Of a DNA stretch of 64,000 nucleotides, positions 1-8,930 are shown piece after piece. Source of the stretch: Betaproteobacteria bacterium GR16-43 (GTDB lineage: Bacteria > Pseudomonadota > Gammaproteobacteria > Burkholderiales > Usitatibacteraceae); assembly GCA_001953215.1 (NCBI GenBank), contig CP019169.1, forward strand, positions 4,092,001 through 4,156,000, in the 5' to 3' direction. The notes beneath the pieces were generated by a model. It ran no database searches, was not told where the DNA came from, and was given only the letters and a program-made list of their open reading frames with translations. Numbering within the stretch: the stretch's first letter is position 1; each line of letters opens with the position of its first letter. Both the position numbers and the translations under genes were made by a program.

Positions 1-1095
1 GATCCCGGCCGCTTCGCGTTCGGCCGGAGTAAGGCGAGCATGGGTGGTGCTCGCTGGATGGCAAATGGTGGTCTTCACATCGCCGAAGTTCGCGGTGTTC
101 GAGATGAGCTGCACCGCGTCGATCACGCGCCAGGCGCCCTCGCGTCCGCCCTTCGCGATGAAGGAAAGCATCGGTCCGCCGGCCGATTGCTGGCGCATCG
201 CCAGCGCGTGCTGCGGATGGGATTCGAGCGCCGGGTAGAGCACGCGCTCCACGCCCGGTTGCTTCTCGAGCCAGCGCGCGACGTTCAGCGCATTCTCGCA
301 ATGGCCCCGCATGCGCACGCCGAGCGTCTCCATGCCCTTCAGGCAGGTCCAGGCGTTGTACGGCGAGATGGCGGGGCCGGCGGTGCGCACGAAGCCGAAG
401 AGCGGGCCGGACACCAGGTCCGCACGCCCCGCGATGGCCCCGGCCAGCACGCGCCCCTGGCCTTCCACGTACTTCGTCGCCGAATGGATCACGAGGTCCG
501 CACCGAGCGCGATGGGCCGCTGCAGCGCAGGGGAAGCCACGGCGTTGTCCATGGCGAAGATCGCGCCCGCCTTCCTCGCGATGGCGGCAAGGCCGGCGAT
601 GTCCACGATCTCCAGCACCGGATTCGAGGGCGACTCCGCGTAGAGCAGCTTCGTGTTCGGTCGGATCGCGCGCTTCCAGTCGTCGAGGTCCGTGGCATCG
701 ACCCACGTGGTCTCGATGCCGAACTTCTTCGCGATCTGGTCCAGCAGCGGCACGACCGAACCGAAGACGCCGCGCGCCGTGACCATGTGGTCGCCCGCCT
801 TCAGCAGGCCGAACACCATCGTGGTGATCGCCGCCATGCCGGTGGACGTGGCCACGCACGCCTCGGCGCCCTCGAGCGCGGCCAGCCGGGCCTGGAACAT
901 CCGCACGGTGGGATTGGTGAAACGCGAATAGATGTTGTCGTCCGGCCCGGTGTTCGCGAACTTGCGCGCGGCCTCGGCGGCGCTCTTGTAGACGAAGCTC
1001 GTGGAGAGCACGAGCGCCTCGGAGTGCTCCTGGAAATCGCTGCGGATTCCCCCGGCTCGCACCCCGAGGGTGTCGGGCTTGAGCGTACGGGCCAT
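1..1095 (-). CDS. metZ: O-succinylhomoserine sulfhydrylase, C-terminus cut by window edge
   Basis: PLP enzyme of the Cys/Met metabolism family, expected to make homocysteine from O-succinylhomoserine and sulfide in the cytoplasm. The first 365 codons are present. The N-terminus reads MARTLKPDTLGVRAGG and is followed by a YSRFTNPT motif, typical of this family, and the last visible residues include SSTTHARLT, close to the usual C-terminus, so roughly 30 residues are missing. The ATG at 1093-1095 lies 4 bases after the purF stop, so the two are very likely co-transcribed. The purF-metZ order is common in Betaproteobacteria. MetZ rather than MetB or MetC is inferred from that context and the N-terminal sequence. 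Confidence 0.9.
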   Translation of the reverse strand, partial: MARTLKPDTLGVRAGGIRSDFQEHSEALVLSTSFVYKSAAEAARKFANTGPDDNIYSRFTNPTVRMFQARLAALEGAEACVATSTGMAAITTMVFGLLKAGDHMVTARGVFGSVVPLLDQIAKKFGIETTWVDATDLDDWKRAIRPNTKLLYAESPSNPVLEIVDIAGLAAIARKAGAIFAMDNAVASPALQRPIALGADLVIHSATKYVEGQGRVLAGAIAGRADLVSGPLFGFVRTAGPAISPYNAWTCLKGMETLGVRMRGHCENALNVARWLEKQPGVERVLYPALESHPQHALAMRQQSAGGPMLSFIAKGGREGAWRVIDAVQLISNTANFGDVKTTICHPASTTHARLTPAEREAAGI

Positions 1096-1099
1096 GGCG

Positions 1100-2620
1100 T
1101 CAGTCGACTGTGGAGAGGCCGAGGTCGAGCTGGGAGCTCGACAGGCGCCCCTGCGACTCGCCGTCGGCGCGCGAAGCCTCGATGTCCGCGAGGTAGGCCG
1201 GCGAAACGTCGCCCGTGATGTAGTCGCCATCGAAGCACGAGCAGTCGAAGCGCTCGATGGTGGGATTGCACTCGCGCACCGCCGCGATCAGGGCGTCGAG
1301 TTCCTGGTAGATCACCGCGTCGGCGTCGATCGCGGCGGCGATCTCCTCGTTCGTGCGGCCGGTGGCGATGAGCTCCACGCGCGTCGGCATGTCGATGCCG
1401 TACACGTTCGGGAAGCGCACCGGCGGCGCGGCCGAGGCGAAGAACACCTTCTTCGCGCCGCTGTCGCGCGCCATCTGCACGATCTCGCGGCTGGTGGTGC
1501 CGCGGACGATGGAGTCGTCCACCAGCAGCACGTTCTTGTCGCGGAACTCGATGGCCATCGCGTTCAGCTTCTGGCGCACGCTCTTCCGGCGTTGCTCCTG
1601 GCCCGGCATGATGAACGTGCGGCCGATGTAGCGGTTCTTGATGAAGCCTTCGCGATACGGCTTCTTCAGCTTGGCCGCCACTTCCAGCGCGCTGGGGCGG
1701 CTGGAATCGGGGATCGGGATCACGACGTCGATCTCGTCGCGCAGCCCCATCGCGAGGATCTTGTCGGCGAGGCTCTTGCCCATGTTGCGGCGGCTCTCGT
1801 AGACCGAGATGCCGTCGATCACGGAGTCGGGCCGCGCGAGGTAGACGTATTCGAAGATGCAGGGATTGAGCGAGGCCGTCTCGACGCACGCGCGGGCGTG
1901 GAAGTTGCCGCTCTCGTCGATGAGGATCGCCTCGCCGGGCGCCACGTCGCGCATCACCTTGAAGCCGAGCGTATCGAGCGCCACGCTCTCCGAGGCGACC
2001 ATGAACTCCACGCCCTTCTCGGTATCGGTGCGGCCGATGATGAGCGGGCGGATGCCGTGCGGGTCGCGGAAGGCGAGCAGCCCGTAGCCCGCGATCATCG
2101 CGACCACGGCGTACGCGCCCTTCACGCGGCGGTGCACGCCGGCCACGGCGTTGAAGATCATGTCGGGCGTGAGGCGCGGGTTGCCCTGGGACGCGTCCGC
2201 GACCTCGTGCGCGAGCACGTTCAGCAGCACCTCGGAATCGGAATTCGTGTTGACGTGCCGGCGGTCCTCGGCGAAGAGCTCGCGGCGCAACTGGTCGGAG
2301 TTCACGAGGTTGCCGTTGTGGCCCAGCGTGATGCCGAACGGCGAGTTCACGTAGAACGGCTGCGACTCGGCGATCGAGGAAGCGCTTCCGGCCGTCGGGT
2401 AGCGGCAGTGGCCGATGCCCATGTGGCCCACGAGGCTGCGCATGTCGCGGGTGCGGAAGACATCGCGCACCAACCCGCCGCCCTTGTGCATGTGGAAGCC
2501 ATGACCCTCGGCCGTGACCAGGCCGGCGGCGTCCTGGCCGCGGTGCTGCAGGACCGTCAGGCCGTCATAGAGCAGCTGGTTGACGGGGCTGCGGGCAACG
2601 ACACCGATGATGGCGCACAT
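1100..2620 (-). CDS. purF: amidophosphoribosyltransferase
   Basis: First committed step of purine synthesis: transfers glutamine amide nitrogen to PRPP, giving phosphoribosylamine. The protein is 506 residues, the usual length. Cys2 directly follows the initiator Met (MCAIIGVV) and would be the N-terminal nucleophile of the class II glutamine amidotransferase domain (about residues 1-230). The PRPP-binding loop [14 protein letters not shown] lies near residue 365 in the phosphoribosyltransferase domain. metZ follows after 4 bases. Upstream is dedD with only 65 bases between; the cvpA gene often found there is absent. Confidence 0.97.
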   Translation of the reverse strand: MCAIIGVVARSPVNQLLYDGLTVLQHRGQDAAGLVTAEGHGFHMHKGGGLVRDVFRTRDMRSLVGHMGIGHCRYPTAGSASSIAESQPFYVNSPFGITLGHNGNLVNSDQLRRELFAEDRRHVNTNSDSEVLLNVLAHEVADASQGNPRLTPDMIFNAVAGVHRRVKGAYAVVAMIAGYGLLAFRDPHGIRPLIIGRTDTEKGVEFMVASESVALDTLGFKVMRDVAPGEAILIDESGNFHARACVETASLNPCIFEYVYLARPDSVIDGISVYESRRNMGKSLADKILAMGLRDEIDVVIPIPDSSRPSALEVAAKLKKPYREGFIKNRYIGRTFIMPGQEQRRKSVRQKLNAMAIEFRDKNVLLVDDSIVRGTTSREIVQMARDSGAKKVFFASAAPPVRFPNVYGIDMPTRVELIATGRTNEEIAAAIDADAVIYQELDALIAAVRECNPTIERFDCSCFDGDYITGDVSPAYLADIEASRADGESQGRLSSSQLDLGLSTVD

Positions 2621-2685
2621 GGGTCAGAGTGTATCCCGGGGCAACTGCCTGAAGATGAGGGCGATTCCGCCCGATTCCAACGTCC

Positions 2686-3321
2686 TCATGGCAGCGGGAC
2701 GACCTTGCCGTCGAGACCGGCGCCCTTGACCGCGGCCAACGCCTTGTCGGCGTCCTCGCGGCTCTTGTAGGGACCCGCCCGCAGGCGCGTGAGTTCACTG
2801 CCCGGCAGGCGTTCGATGAAGTGCGTGACCTTGGCCGCGCTGAGTTTCTCGCGCGCCAGCTTGAGGCGATCCTCGTCCTTGAAGGCGCCGACCTGCACGG
2901 CGAAACCTTCGAGCTTCGGGGCGCCGGCTGCGGACGCCGGGGCCGGCTCGGCGCTCTTGGCCTCGATGACCTTGGCCAGGTCGACCTTTGGCGGGTCCGC
3001 CTTGGCGGGCGCCGGGGCCGGGGTCGCCTTGGGAGGCTCCACGGGGGCCGCCACCGGGGCGGCCGCGACGGGCGCGGGCTGGGCCCCTGCCTTGGCGGGG
3101 GCGGCGGGAGGCACTTCCGTGGCCTTGGCGGGTGCGGGCAGCGGGGCCGCGCCTTCCTTCACGGGAATGGCCAGCACGGGTTCCTTGCCCTCCTGGCGAG
3201 GCGCGGGGTCGAGCACCATCGGCACGAAGACCACGAGCAGCAGGACGAGCGTCACGGCGCCGATGAGGCGCTGCCGGCCCTTGCGGCGGATTTCGCTGGT
3301 GTCGGGAGTGGGACTCGCCAT
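2686..3321 (-). CDS. dedD: SPOR-domain inner-membrane protein (DedD-like)
   Basis: Likely a cell-division accessory protein that binds denuded septal peptidoglycan. The 211-residue protein has a short cytoplasmic N-terminus with Arg/Lys residues, one membrane segment (about residues 20-37, LIGAVTLVLLLVVFVPMVL), a long Ala/Pro/Lys-rich periplasmic linker, and a C-terminal SPOR domain (about 135-211) starting FAVQVGAFKDEDRLKLA. It lies 18 bases after folC, in the usual folC-dedD order. The linker is low-complexity and gives long spurious reading frames on the other strand. Confidence 0.9.
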   Translation of the reverse strand: MASPTPDTSEIRRKGRQRLIGAVTLVLLLVVFVPMVLDPAPRQEGKEPVLAIPVKEGAAPLPAPAKATEVPPAAPAKAGAQPAPVAAAPVAAPVEPPKATPAPAPAKADPPKVDLAKVIEAKSAEPAPASAAGAPKLEGFAVQVGAFKDEDRLKLAREKLSAAKVTHFIERLPGSELTRLRAGPYKSREDADKALAAVKGAGLDGKVVPLP

Positions 3322-3339
3322 GTCGCGGGGTGTGGCGTC

Positions 3340-4593
3340 CTAGCGCAGGATCCGCAGCGCTTCAGCGACGGCGGGGAAGGTTCCGAAGACCAGAATTCTA
3401 TCATTCGGGCCCGCCTCCCGACGCGCCGCATCGAGCGCGGAGGCCACGGTCGCGAAGGTGCGCGTGGTGCCCGCGTGGCCGCGCTTCGCGAGCACCTCGG
3501 CCAGTTGCGAGGCCGGCGCCGCGCGGTCGTTCACGACCGTCGTCACGAACCACTGGTCGATGCGGCCCTTCAGCGCATCGACCACGCCGCCGATGTCCTT
3601 GTCGCCCAGCATCGCGAAGACGGCGATGGTCTTCTCGTAGTAGCCCATGTCGAGCAGGCCGTCGGCGAGCGAACGCGCCGCGTGCGGGTTGTGCGCGACA
3701 TCGAGCACGATCGTCGGCCGGCCGGGGAGCACCTGCAGCCGCCCCGGCAACTGGACCAGCGTGAGGCCGCGCTTCACCTCGCCCAGCGAGATCGGCAGGT
3801 CCGCGGCAACCTCGTCCAGCGCGGCCAATGCCGAGGACGCATTCTTGAGCTGCCAATGTCCCCGCAACGCCGGCACCGGCAACGCGCGCTTCGCGCCGAG
3901 CCGCCCGAGGAAATCCCACTGGCGCTCGCGGGCCTCGAAACCGAAATCCTTGCCGAGCACCTGCAGCTTCGCGCCGATGGCGTTCGCGTGCGCCACCAGC
4001 GTGTCCGGCGGATTGCGGTCGCCGAAGATCGCCGGGCGGCCGGCCCGGAAGATACCCGCCTTCTCGAAACCGATCGCCTCGCGCGTGTCGCCCAGGTAGG
4101 CCTGGTGGTCGAGGTCGATGCTGGTGACGACCGAGACATCCGCGTCCACGATGTTCACCGCGTCGAGGCGCCCGCCCAATCCCACCTCGAGGATGGCGCA
4201 GTCCAGCTCGCTCTCGCCGAACAGGGCGAGCGCGGCCAGCGTGCCGTATTCGAAATACGTGAGCGGCGTGGCCCCGCGCGCCGCCTCGACCTGCTCGAAG
4301 GAACGCACCAGCGCCGCGTCATCGGCCTGGTCGCCTTGCAGGCGCACGCGCTCGTTGTAGCGCAGCAGGTGTGGCGACGAATAGCTGCCGGTGCGGTAGC
4401 CCGATTCGAGCAGGATGCGCTCGAGCATCGCGCAGGTGGAACCCTTGCCGTTGGTGCCGCCGACCGTGATCGTGACTTTCGAGCGCGCGATCGCCATGCG
4501 CGAAGCGACCTCGCGCACGCGGTCCAGGCCGAGCGCGATGCCCGCGGGATGCTGCGCGGAAATGAAGTCGAGCCAGCCCTCGAGGGATCGGAT
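3340..4593 (-). CDS. folC: bifunctional folylpolyglutamate/dihydrofolate synthase
   Basis: Mur-ligase-family enzyme that makes dihydrofolate and adds glutamates to folates. The ATP loop TVGGTNGKGSTCAM is clear. The start is unusual. The first ATG/GTG/TTG in frame is GTG at 4516-4518, but the frame upstream encodes a good FolC N-terminus (LEGWLDFISAQHP, then GLDRVREVASRM) all the way to the accD stop codon (4594-4596). The only codon that keeps it is ATC at 4591-4593, directly after that stop, with GAGG five bases upstream. I therefore annotate from ATC (about 417 residues); CTG at 4525-4527 or GTG at 4516-4518 are the alternatives. The stop at 3340-3342 is 18 bases before dedD. Confidence 0.88.
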   Translation of the reverse strand: MRSLEGWLDFISAQHPAGIALGLDRVREVASRMAIARSKVTITVGGTNGKGSTCAMLERILLESGYRTGSYSSPHLLRYNERVRLQGDQADDAALVRSFEQVEAARGATPLTYFEYGTLAALALFGESELDCAILEVGLGGRLDAVNIVDADVSVVTSIDLDHQAYLGDTREAIGFEKAGIFRAGRPAIFGDRNPPDTLVAHANAIGAKLQVLGKDFGFEARERQWDFLGRLGAKRALPVPALRGHWQLKNASSALAALDEVAADLPISLGEVKRGLTLVQLPGRLQVLPGRPTIVLDVAHNPHAARSLADGLLDMGYYEKTIAVFAMLGDKDIGGVVDALKGRIDQWFVTTVVNDRAAPASQLAEVLAKRGHAGTTRTFATVASALDAARREAGPNDRILVFGTFPAVAEALRILR

Positions 4594-5463
4594 CTAAGCC
4601 TCGGGCGCGGGATCGCGCTTGAGGAGGGTCACCATCCGCGCGACCTTCTCGCGGAGCTGGCGGCGGTCGACGATCATGTCGATGGCGCCCTTCTCCAGCA
4701 GGAATTCGGAGCGCTGGAAGCCTTCGGGCAGCGTCTCGCGCACCGTCTGCTCGATCACGCGCGGCCCGGCGAAGCCGATCAGCGCGCCCGGCTCGGCGAT
4801 CACCACGTCGCCGATGAACGCGAAGCTCGCCGAGACGCCGCCCATCGTGGGATCGGTGAGGATCGAGATGAACGGCTGGCGCGCCGCGGAAAGCTGGTGC
4901 AGCGCCGCGGTGGTCTTGGCCATCTGCATGAGCGAGAGCAAGCCTTCCTGCATGCGCGCGCCGCCCGTGGCGGTGAACACGATGAACGGCAGGTGCTCGT
5001 CGCAGCACTGCTGCACCGCGCGCACGAAACGCTCGCCGACGACCGAGCCCATCGAGCCGCCGAGGAACCCGAACTCGAACGCCACCGCGAGCATCGGCAC
5101 GTTCTTCACCGTGCCTTGCATCACCACGAGGGCATCGGTCTCGCCGGTTTCCTTCTCCGCCTCCGCGAGGCGCTCGACGTACTTGCGGCTGTCCTTGAAC
5201 TTGAGCGGGTCTAGCGGGACGACTTCGGAGGCGAGCTCGGCACGGTCCTCCGGATCCAGGAAGAGGTCCAGGCGCTGCCGTGCGGCGAGCCGGTTGTGGA
5301 ACGCGCACTTCGGGCAGACGTGCAGGTTGTTCTCGAGGTCGGTGAAGTAGAGCACCGCCTCGCACGACGGGCACTTGCTCCACAGCCCCTCGGGAACGGT
5401 CTTCTTCTCCTGCGCGGTCTCGCGCTTGATCTTCGGCGGCAGGAGCTTCCGGAACCAGCTCAT
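4594..5463 (-). CDS. accD: acetyl-CoA carboxylase carboxyltransferase subunit beta
   Basis: Beta subunit of the carboxyltransferase half of acetyl-CoA carboxylase, partner of AccA, first step of fatty acid synthesis. The 289-residue product begins [15 protein letters not shown], has the four-Cys zinc ribbon (CPSC near residue 30, CPKC about 20 residues later) and the crotonase-like core with [11 protein letters not shown] and [13 protein letters not shown]. The frame stays open far upstream, but the ATG at 5461-5463 fits the family N-terminus and overlaps the trpA stop by ATGA. A trpA-accD-folC order is standard in Betaproteobacteria. Confidence 0.96.
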   Translation of the reverse strand: MSWFRKLLPPKIKRETAQEKKTVPEGLWSKCPSCEAVLYFTDLENNLHVCPKCAFHNRLAARQRLDLFLDPEDRAELASEVVPLDPLKFKDSRKYVERLAEAEKETGETDALVVMQGTVKNVPMLAVAFEFGFLGGSMGSVVGERFVRAVQQCCDEHLPFIVFTATGGARMQEGLLSLMQMAKTTAALHQLSAARQPFISILTDPTMGGVSASFAFIGDVVIAEPGALIGFAGPRVIEQTVRETLPEGFQRSEFLLEKGAIDMIVDRRQLREKVARMVTLLKRDPAPEA

Positions 5464-6275
5464 GCGGCCACGCCCACTTTCGCGTCGAGCGCGGTGCGGA
5501 ATTCGCGCACCAGCTTCTCGACCCGCGCGCCGATCTCGACCGGCGGCGCTTCGAAGATCTCCTGCACGATGCGGCTGCCGATCACCACCGCGTCGGCGCA
5601 CGCGGCCACGCGCTGGGCCGTGGCGGCATCGCGAATGCCGAAACCCACGCCCACCGGCAGCGCGGTCTTCACGCGGATGCGGCGGACCATCGCCTCGACG
5701 TCTTTCGTGTCGATGTTGGTGGCTCCCGTCACGCCCTTCAGCGAGACGTAGTAGACGTAGCCCCCTGCAACACGCGCGACGCGATCGATGCTCGCATCGG
5801 TGGAGGTGGGCGACAGCAGGAAGATGGGGTCGATGCCGGAGCCCTTCAACGCGTCGAGCCAGGGCCCGCTCTCCTCGGGCGGATAATCGACGATGAGCAC
5901 GCCGTCCACGCCCGCGCGCCTGGCTTCCGTCACGAACGTGGCCAGGCCCATGCGCTCGATCGGGTTCGCATAGCCCATCAGCACGCACGGCGTCGCGTCA
6001 TTGCTCTTGCGGAAGGCGGCGACCATGGCGAGCACGTCGCGCAAGCCCACGTTGTGCTTCAACGCGCGCTCGGAGGAACGCTGGATCGCGGGACCATCGG
6101 CCATCGGGTCGGAGAACGGCACGCCCAGCTCGATCACGTCGGCGCCGCCGGCCACGAGGGCCTTCAGGATCGCGGGCATGTGCTCGGGCGCGGGATCGCC
6201 CGCGGTGACGAAGGGGATCAGCGCGGGACGCTTCTGCGCCCGCAACTTCTCGAACGTCGCGGCGATGCGGCTCAA
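5460..6275 (-). CDS. trpA: tryptophan synthase alpha chain
   Basis: Cleaves indole-3-glycerol phosphate to indole, which is channelled to TrpB. The 271-residue TIM barrel begins with a TTG start (6273-6275) giving [14 protein letters not shown], the typical family N-terminus, and overlaps the trpB stop by 4 bases (TTGA). The signature [19 protein letters not shown] contains the catalytic Glu, and VGFGIRD near the C-terminus is in the phosphate-binding region. Its stop overlaps the accD start. The TTG start plus stop overlap suggests translational coupling to trpB. Confidence 0.96.
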   Translation of the reverse strand: MSRIAATFEKLRAQKRPALIPFVTAGDPAPEHMPAILKALVAGGADVIELGVPFSDPMADGPAIQRSSERALKHNVGLRDVLAMVAAFRKSNDATPCVLMGYANPIERMGLATFVTEARRAGVDGVLIVDYPPEESGPWLDALKGSGIDPIFLLSPTSTDASIDRVARVAGGYVYYVSLKGVTGATNIDTKDVEAMVRRIRVKTALPVGVGFGIRDAATAQRVAACADAVVIGSRIVQEIFEAPPVEIGARVEKLVREFRTALDAKVGVAA

Positions 6276-7471
6276 AGCGTGAGCCCCGAGGCCTGGGCGA
6301 CCGTGTGCATGTCCTTGTCGCCGCGGCCGGAAAGGTTCACGAGCAGGATCTTGTCCTTCGCCATCGTGGGCGCGATCTTCATCGCGTGCGCCACGGCGTG
6401 GCTCGACTCCAGCGCGGGGATGATGCCTTCGGTGCGGCAGAGCGTGTGGAAGGCCTTGAGCACTTCGTCGTCGGTGATCGAGACGTACTGCGCGCGGCCC
6501 GAGTCCTTCAGCCACGCGTGCTCGGGGCCCACGCCGGGGTAGTCCAGTCCGGCCGAGATCGAATGCGTCTCGGTGATCTGCCCGTTGGCGTCCTGCAGCA
6601 GGTAGGTGCGGTTGCCGTGGAGCACGCCGGGCGTACCCGCGGAAAGCGATGCGGCGTGCTTGCCGGTCTCGAGCCCGAGGCCCGCGGCCTCGACGCCGAT
6701 CAGCTTCACGTTCTCGTGCGGGATGTAGTCGAAGAAGATGCCCATCGCGTTCGAGCCGCCGCCCACGCAGGCGAGCACCGCGTCGGGCTGGCGACCCGCG
6801 TACGCGGGCATCTGCTCGAGGCATTCCTTGCCGACGATGGAATTGAAGTCGCGCACCATCATCGGGTAGGGATGCGGGCCCGCGACCGTGCCGATGATGT
6901 AGAACGTGTTGTGCACGTTGGTGACCCAGTCGCGCATCGCTTCGTTCAGCGCGTCCTTCAGGGTCTTCGAGCCGCTCTCGACCGGAACGACGGTCGCTCC
7001 GAGCAGCTTCATGCGGTAGACGTTCTGGGCCTGGCGCGCGATGTCCTCGCTGCCCATGTACACCACGCACTCCATGGCGTAGCGCGCAGCCACCGTGGCC
7101 GTGGCGACGCCGTGCTGGCCCGCGCCGGTCTCCGCGATCACGCGCGGCTTGCCCATGCGCTTGGCGAGCAGCGCCTGGCCCACCGTGTTGTTCACCTTGT
7201 GCGCGCCGGTGTGGTTCAGGTCCTCGCGCTTGAGGTAGATCTGGGCGCCGCCGAGTTCGCGCGACAGGCGCTTGGCGTGATAGATCGGGCTCGGGCGGCC
7301 CACGTAATGCGCGAATTCGTCGGCGAGCTCGGCCTGGAATTCGGGATCCTCGCGGCATTTCGAATAGGCGAGCGTGAGTTCGTCGAGGGCGGCGCGCAGC
7401 GTCTCGGCAACGAACGTCCCCCCGTACGGACCGAAGTGGCCAGTGGCGTCAGGCAGGTCGTACATCTTCAC
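6272..7471 (-). CDS. trpB: tryptophan synthase beta chain
   Basis: PLP enzyme joining indole and serine to tryptophan. The 399-residue protein starts [18 protein letters not shown]. The PLP lysine is Lys92 in [25 protein letters not shown] is the conserved segment with the catalytic Glu, and GGGSNAMG is the phosphate-binding loop. The start overlaps the end of trpF by 23 bases; a second in-frame ATG two codons later would still overlap. Part of the trpF-trpB-trpA-accD run. Confidence 0.97.
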   Translation of the reverse strand: MKMYDLPDATGHFGPYGGTFVAETLRAALDELTLAYSKCREDPEFQAELADEFAHYVGRPSPIYHAKRLSRELGGAQIYLKREDLNHTGAHKVNNTVGQALLAKRMGKPRVIAETGAGQHGVATATVAARYAMECVVYMGSEDIARQAQNVYRMKLLGATVVPVESGSKTLKDALNEAMRDWVTNVHNTFYIIGTVAGPHPYPMMVRDFNSIVGKECLEQMPAYAGRQPDAVLACVGGGSNAMGIFFDYIPHENVKLIGVEAAGLGLETGKHAASLSAGTPGVLHGNRTYLLQDANGQITETHSISAGLDYPGVGPEHAWLKDSGRAQYVSITDDEVLKAFHTLCRTEGIIPALESSHAVAHAMKIAPTMAKDKILLVNLSGRGDKDMHTVAQASGLTL

Positions 7472-8081
7472 GTTGAACGCTCCGGATGAATGCGGTGATC
7501 TTCGCCGGGTCCTTCATGCCGCGCTGGCTTTCCACGCCGCTCGAGACATCCACGGCCCAGGGCCGCGTCTCGCGAATCGCCTGGCTGACGTTCTCGGGAT
7601 CGAGTCCGCCGGACAGCACGAAGGGAATGGGTAGCTCGCGGGGAATGCGTCCCCAGTCGAATCGTTGCCCGGTTCCGCCAGGGACCCCGGGTACATGGGC
7701 ATCGAGCAGCAGCGCTTTCGCGCGCGAAAATCGATGTGCGTATTCTACCAAATCGACCCCCTCCTCCATGCGCACCGCACGCAAGTAGGGAACGCCGTAG
7801 CGTTCGCACTCGGCGGGGGTTTCGTCGCCATGGAACTGCAGCAGGTCGAGGCGAACGCGCGCAAGCACGGCGCGAATCTCGGCCTCGGGCGTATCCACGA
7901 AGAGGCCGACCGCCATCACGAAGGGCGGCAGCTCCACCACCACGCGCGCGGCCTCCTCCACCGCCACGAAGCGCGGACTCGCCGGATGGAACACGAGGCC
8001 GATCGCATCGGCGCCCTCCGCCGCGGCGAGGCGAGCGTGCGCCGGGTCGCGCAGTCCGCAGATCTTGATGCGCGTTCTCAT
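7449..8081 (-). CDS. trpF: phosphoribosylanthranilate isomerase
   Basis: Third enzyme of the tryptophan branch, a TIM barrel of 210 residues. [17 protein letters not shown] carries the catalytic Cys in [15 protein letters not shown] and [12 protein letters not shown] are further family motifs, with the catalytic Asp in LLLDAH. I chose the ATG at 8079-8081 because it gives the exact family N-terminus and overlaps the truA stop by ATGA, although the frame is open further upstream. Confidence 0.96.
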   Translation of the reverse strand: MRTRIKICGLRDPAHARLAAAEGADAIGLVFHPASPRFVAVEEAARVVVELPPFVMAVGLFVDTPEAEIRAVLARVRLDLLQFHGDETPAECERYGVPYLRAVRMEEGVDLVEYAHRFSRAKALLLDAHVPGVPGGTGQRFDWGRIPRELPIPFVLSGGLDPENVSQAIRETRPWAVDVSSGVESQRGMKDPAKITAFIRSVQREDVRPA

Positions 8082-8863
8082 GGGAAGGTGAAGAGCGGGA
8101 AGGGGCGCGGGGCCGGAAGGGCGAACCGGGAATCGTACTCGATGGCGGCGAGATAGAGCCCGTCGGGCGCAAACGTGGGCGCTGCGGTGCGACGGTCGCG
8201 CGAAGCGAAGACCTTCGCGAGCCCTTCGGCATCGAGCCGCTCGGCGCCCACGTAGACCAGCGAACCCACGAGATTTCGCACCATGTGGTGCAGGAAGGCA
8301 CTGGCGCGGAACGTGAAGACGATGAGGTTCGATCGCCGCTCGACCCTGGCTTCGTGCATCAGCTTCACCGGTGATTTCGCCTGGCACTCGGCGCTGCGGA
8401 AGGCGCCGAAATCATGCTCGCCCAGGAACATCGCCGCGGCTTCGGCCATGGCCGCGACGTCGAGGGGCTTGTGGAACCAGCCCAGGCGGCCACTCAACGC
8501 CCCAGGCGCCACGGGATCGTCGAGGAGGAGGTAGTGGTAGGTCCGGGAGACCGCGCTGAACCGGGCGTGGAACTCGTCGGCCACGGGGCATGCCCAGAGC
8601 ACGCGCACGCGCGGGTCGAGGTGGCTGTTGGGGCCTCGGACCCAGGCGTGGTCCTCGCGCACGGCATCCGTATCGAAGTGCACCACCTGCGCCGTCGCGT
8701 GCACGCCGGTGTCGGTGCGGCCCGCGGCGATCACGGAGACCGGCCGGTCGGCAAAGGCCGTGAGCGCTTTCTCGAGATGGTCCTGCACGCCGCAGCCGGA
8801 GGGCTGCGATTGCCATCCGCAGAAGGCGTTGCCGTCGTACTCCAGCCCGAGGGCGATGCGCAT
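8078..8863 (-). CDS. truA: tRNA pseudouridine(38-40) synthase TruA
   Basis: Makes pseudouridine at positions 38-40 of tRNA anticodon arms. The 261-residue protein begins MRIALGLEYDGNAFCGWQSQ and contains the catalytic Asp in AAGRTDTGVHA (about residue 50). VRNLVGSLVYVG near residue 190 is the second conserved block. It overlaps trpF by 4 bases and lies 67 bases downstream of fimV, in the fimV-truA-trpF order usual for Betaproteobacteria. Confidence 0.96.
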   Translation of the reverse strand: MRIALGLEYDGNAFCGWQSQPSGCGVQDHLEKALTAFADRPVSVIAAGRTDTGVHATAQVVHFDTDAVREDHAWVRGPNSHLDPRVRVLWACPVADEFHARFSAVSRTYHYLLLDDPVAPGALSGRLGWFHKPLDVAAMAEAAAMFLGEHDFGAFRSAECQAKSPVKLMHEARVERRSNLIVFTFRASAFLHHMVRNLVGSLVYVGAERLDAEGLAKVFASRDRRTAAPTFAPDGLYLAAIEYDSRFALPAPRPFPLFTFP

Positions 8864-8930
8864 GGGAGGCCTTCAGAAAAGCAATTGGCGGGGTTTCCCC
8901 CGCCAATGTACGTGCGACTGGTCAGTCCGG

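Noticed and set aside
1001-5214. Long plus-strand frames over purF, dedD, folC and accD
   Set aside because: All lie opposite conserved core genes with exact family motifs; their own sequences are low-complexity and match nothing.
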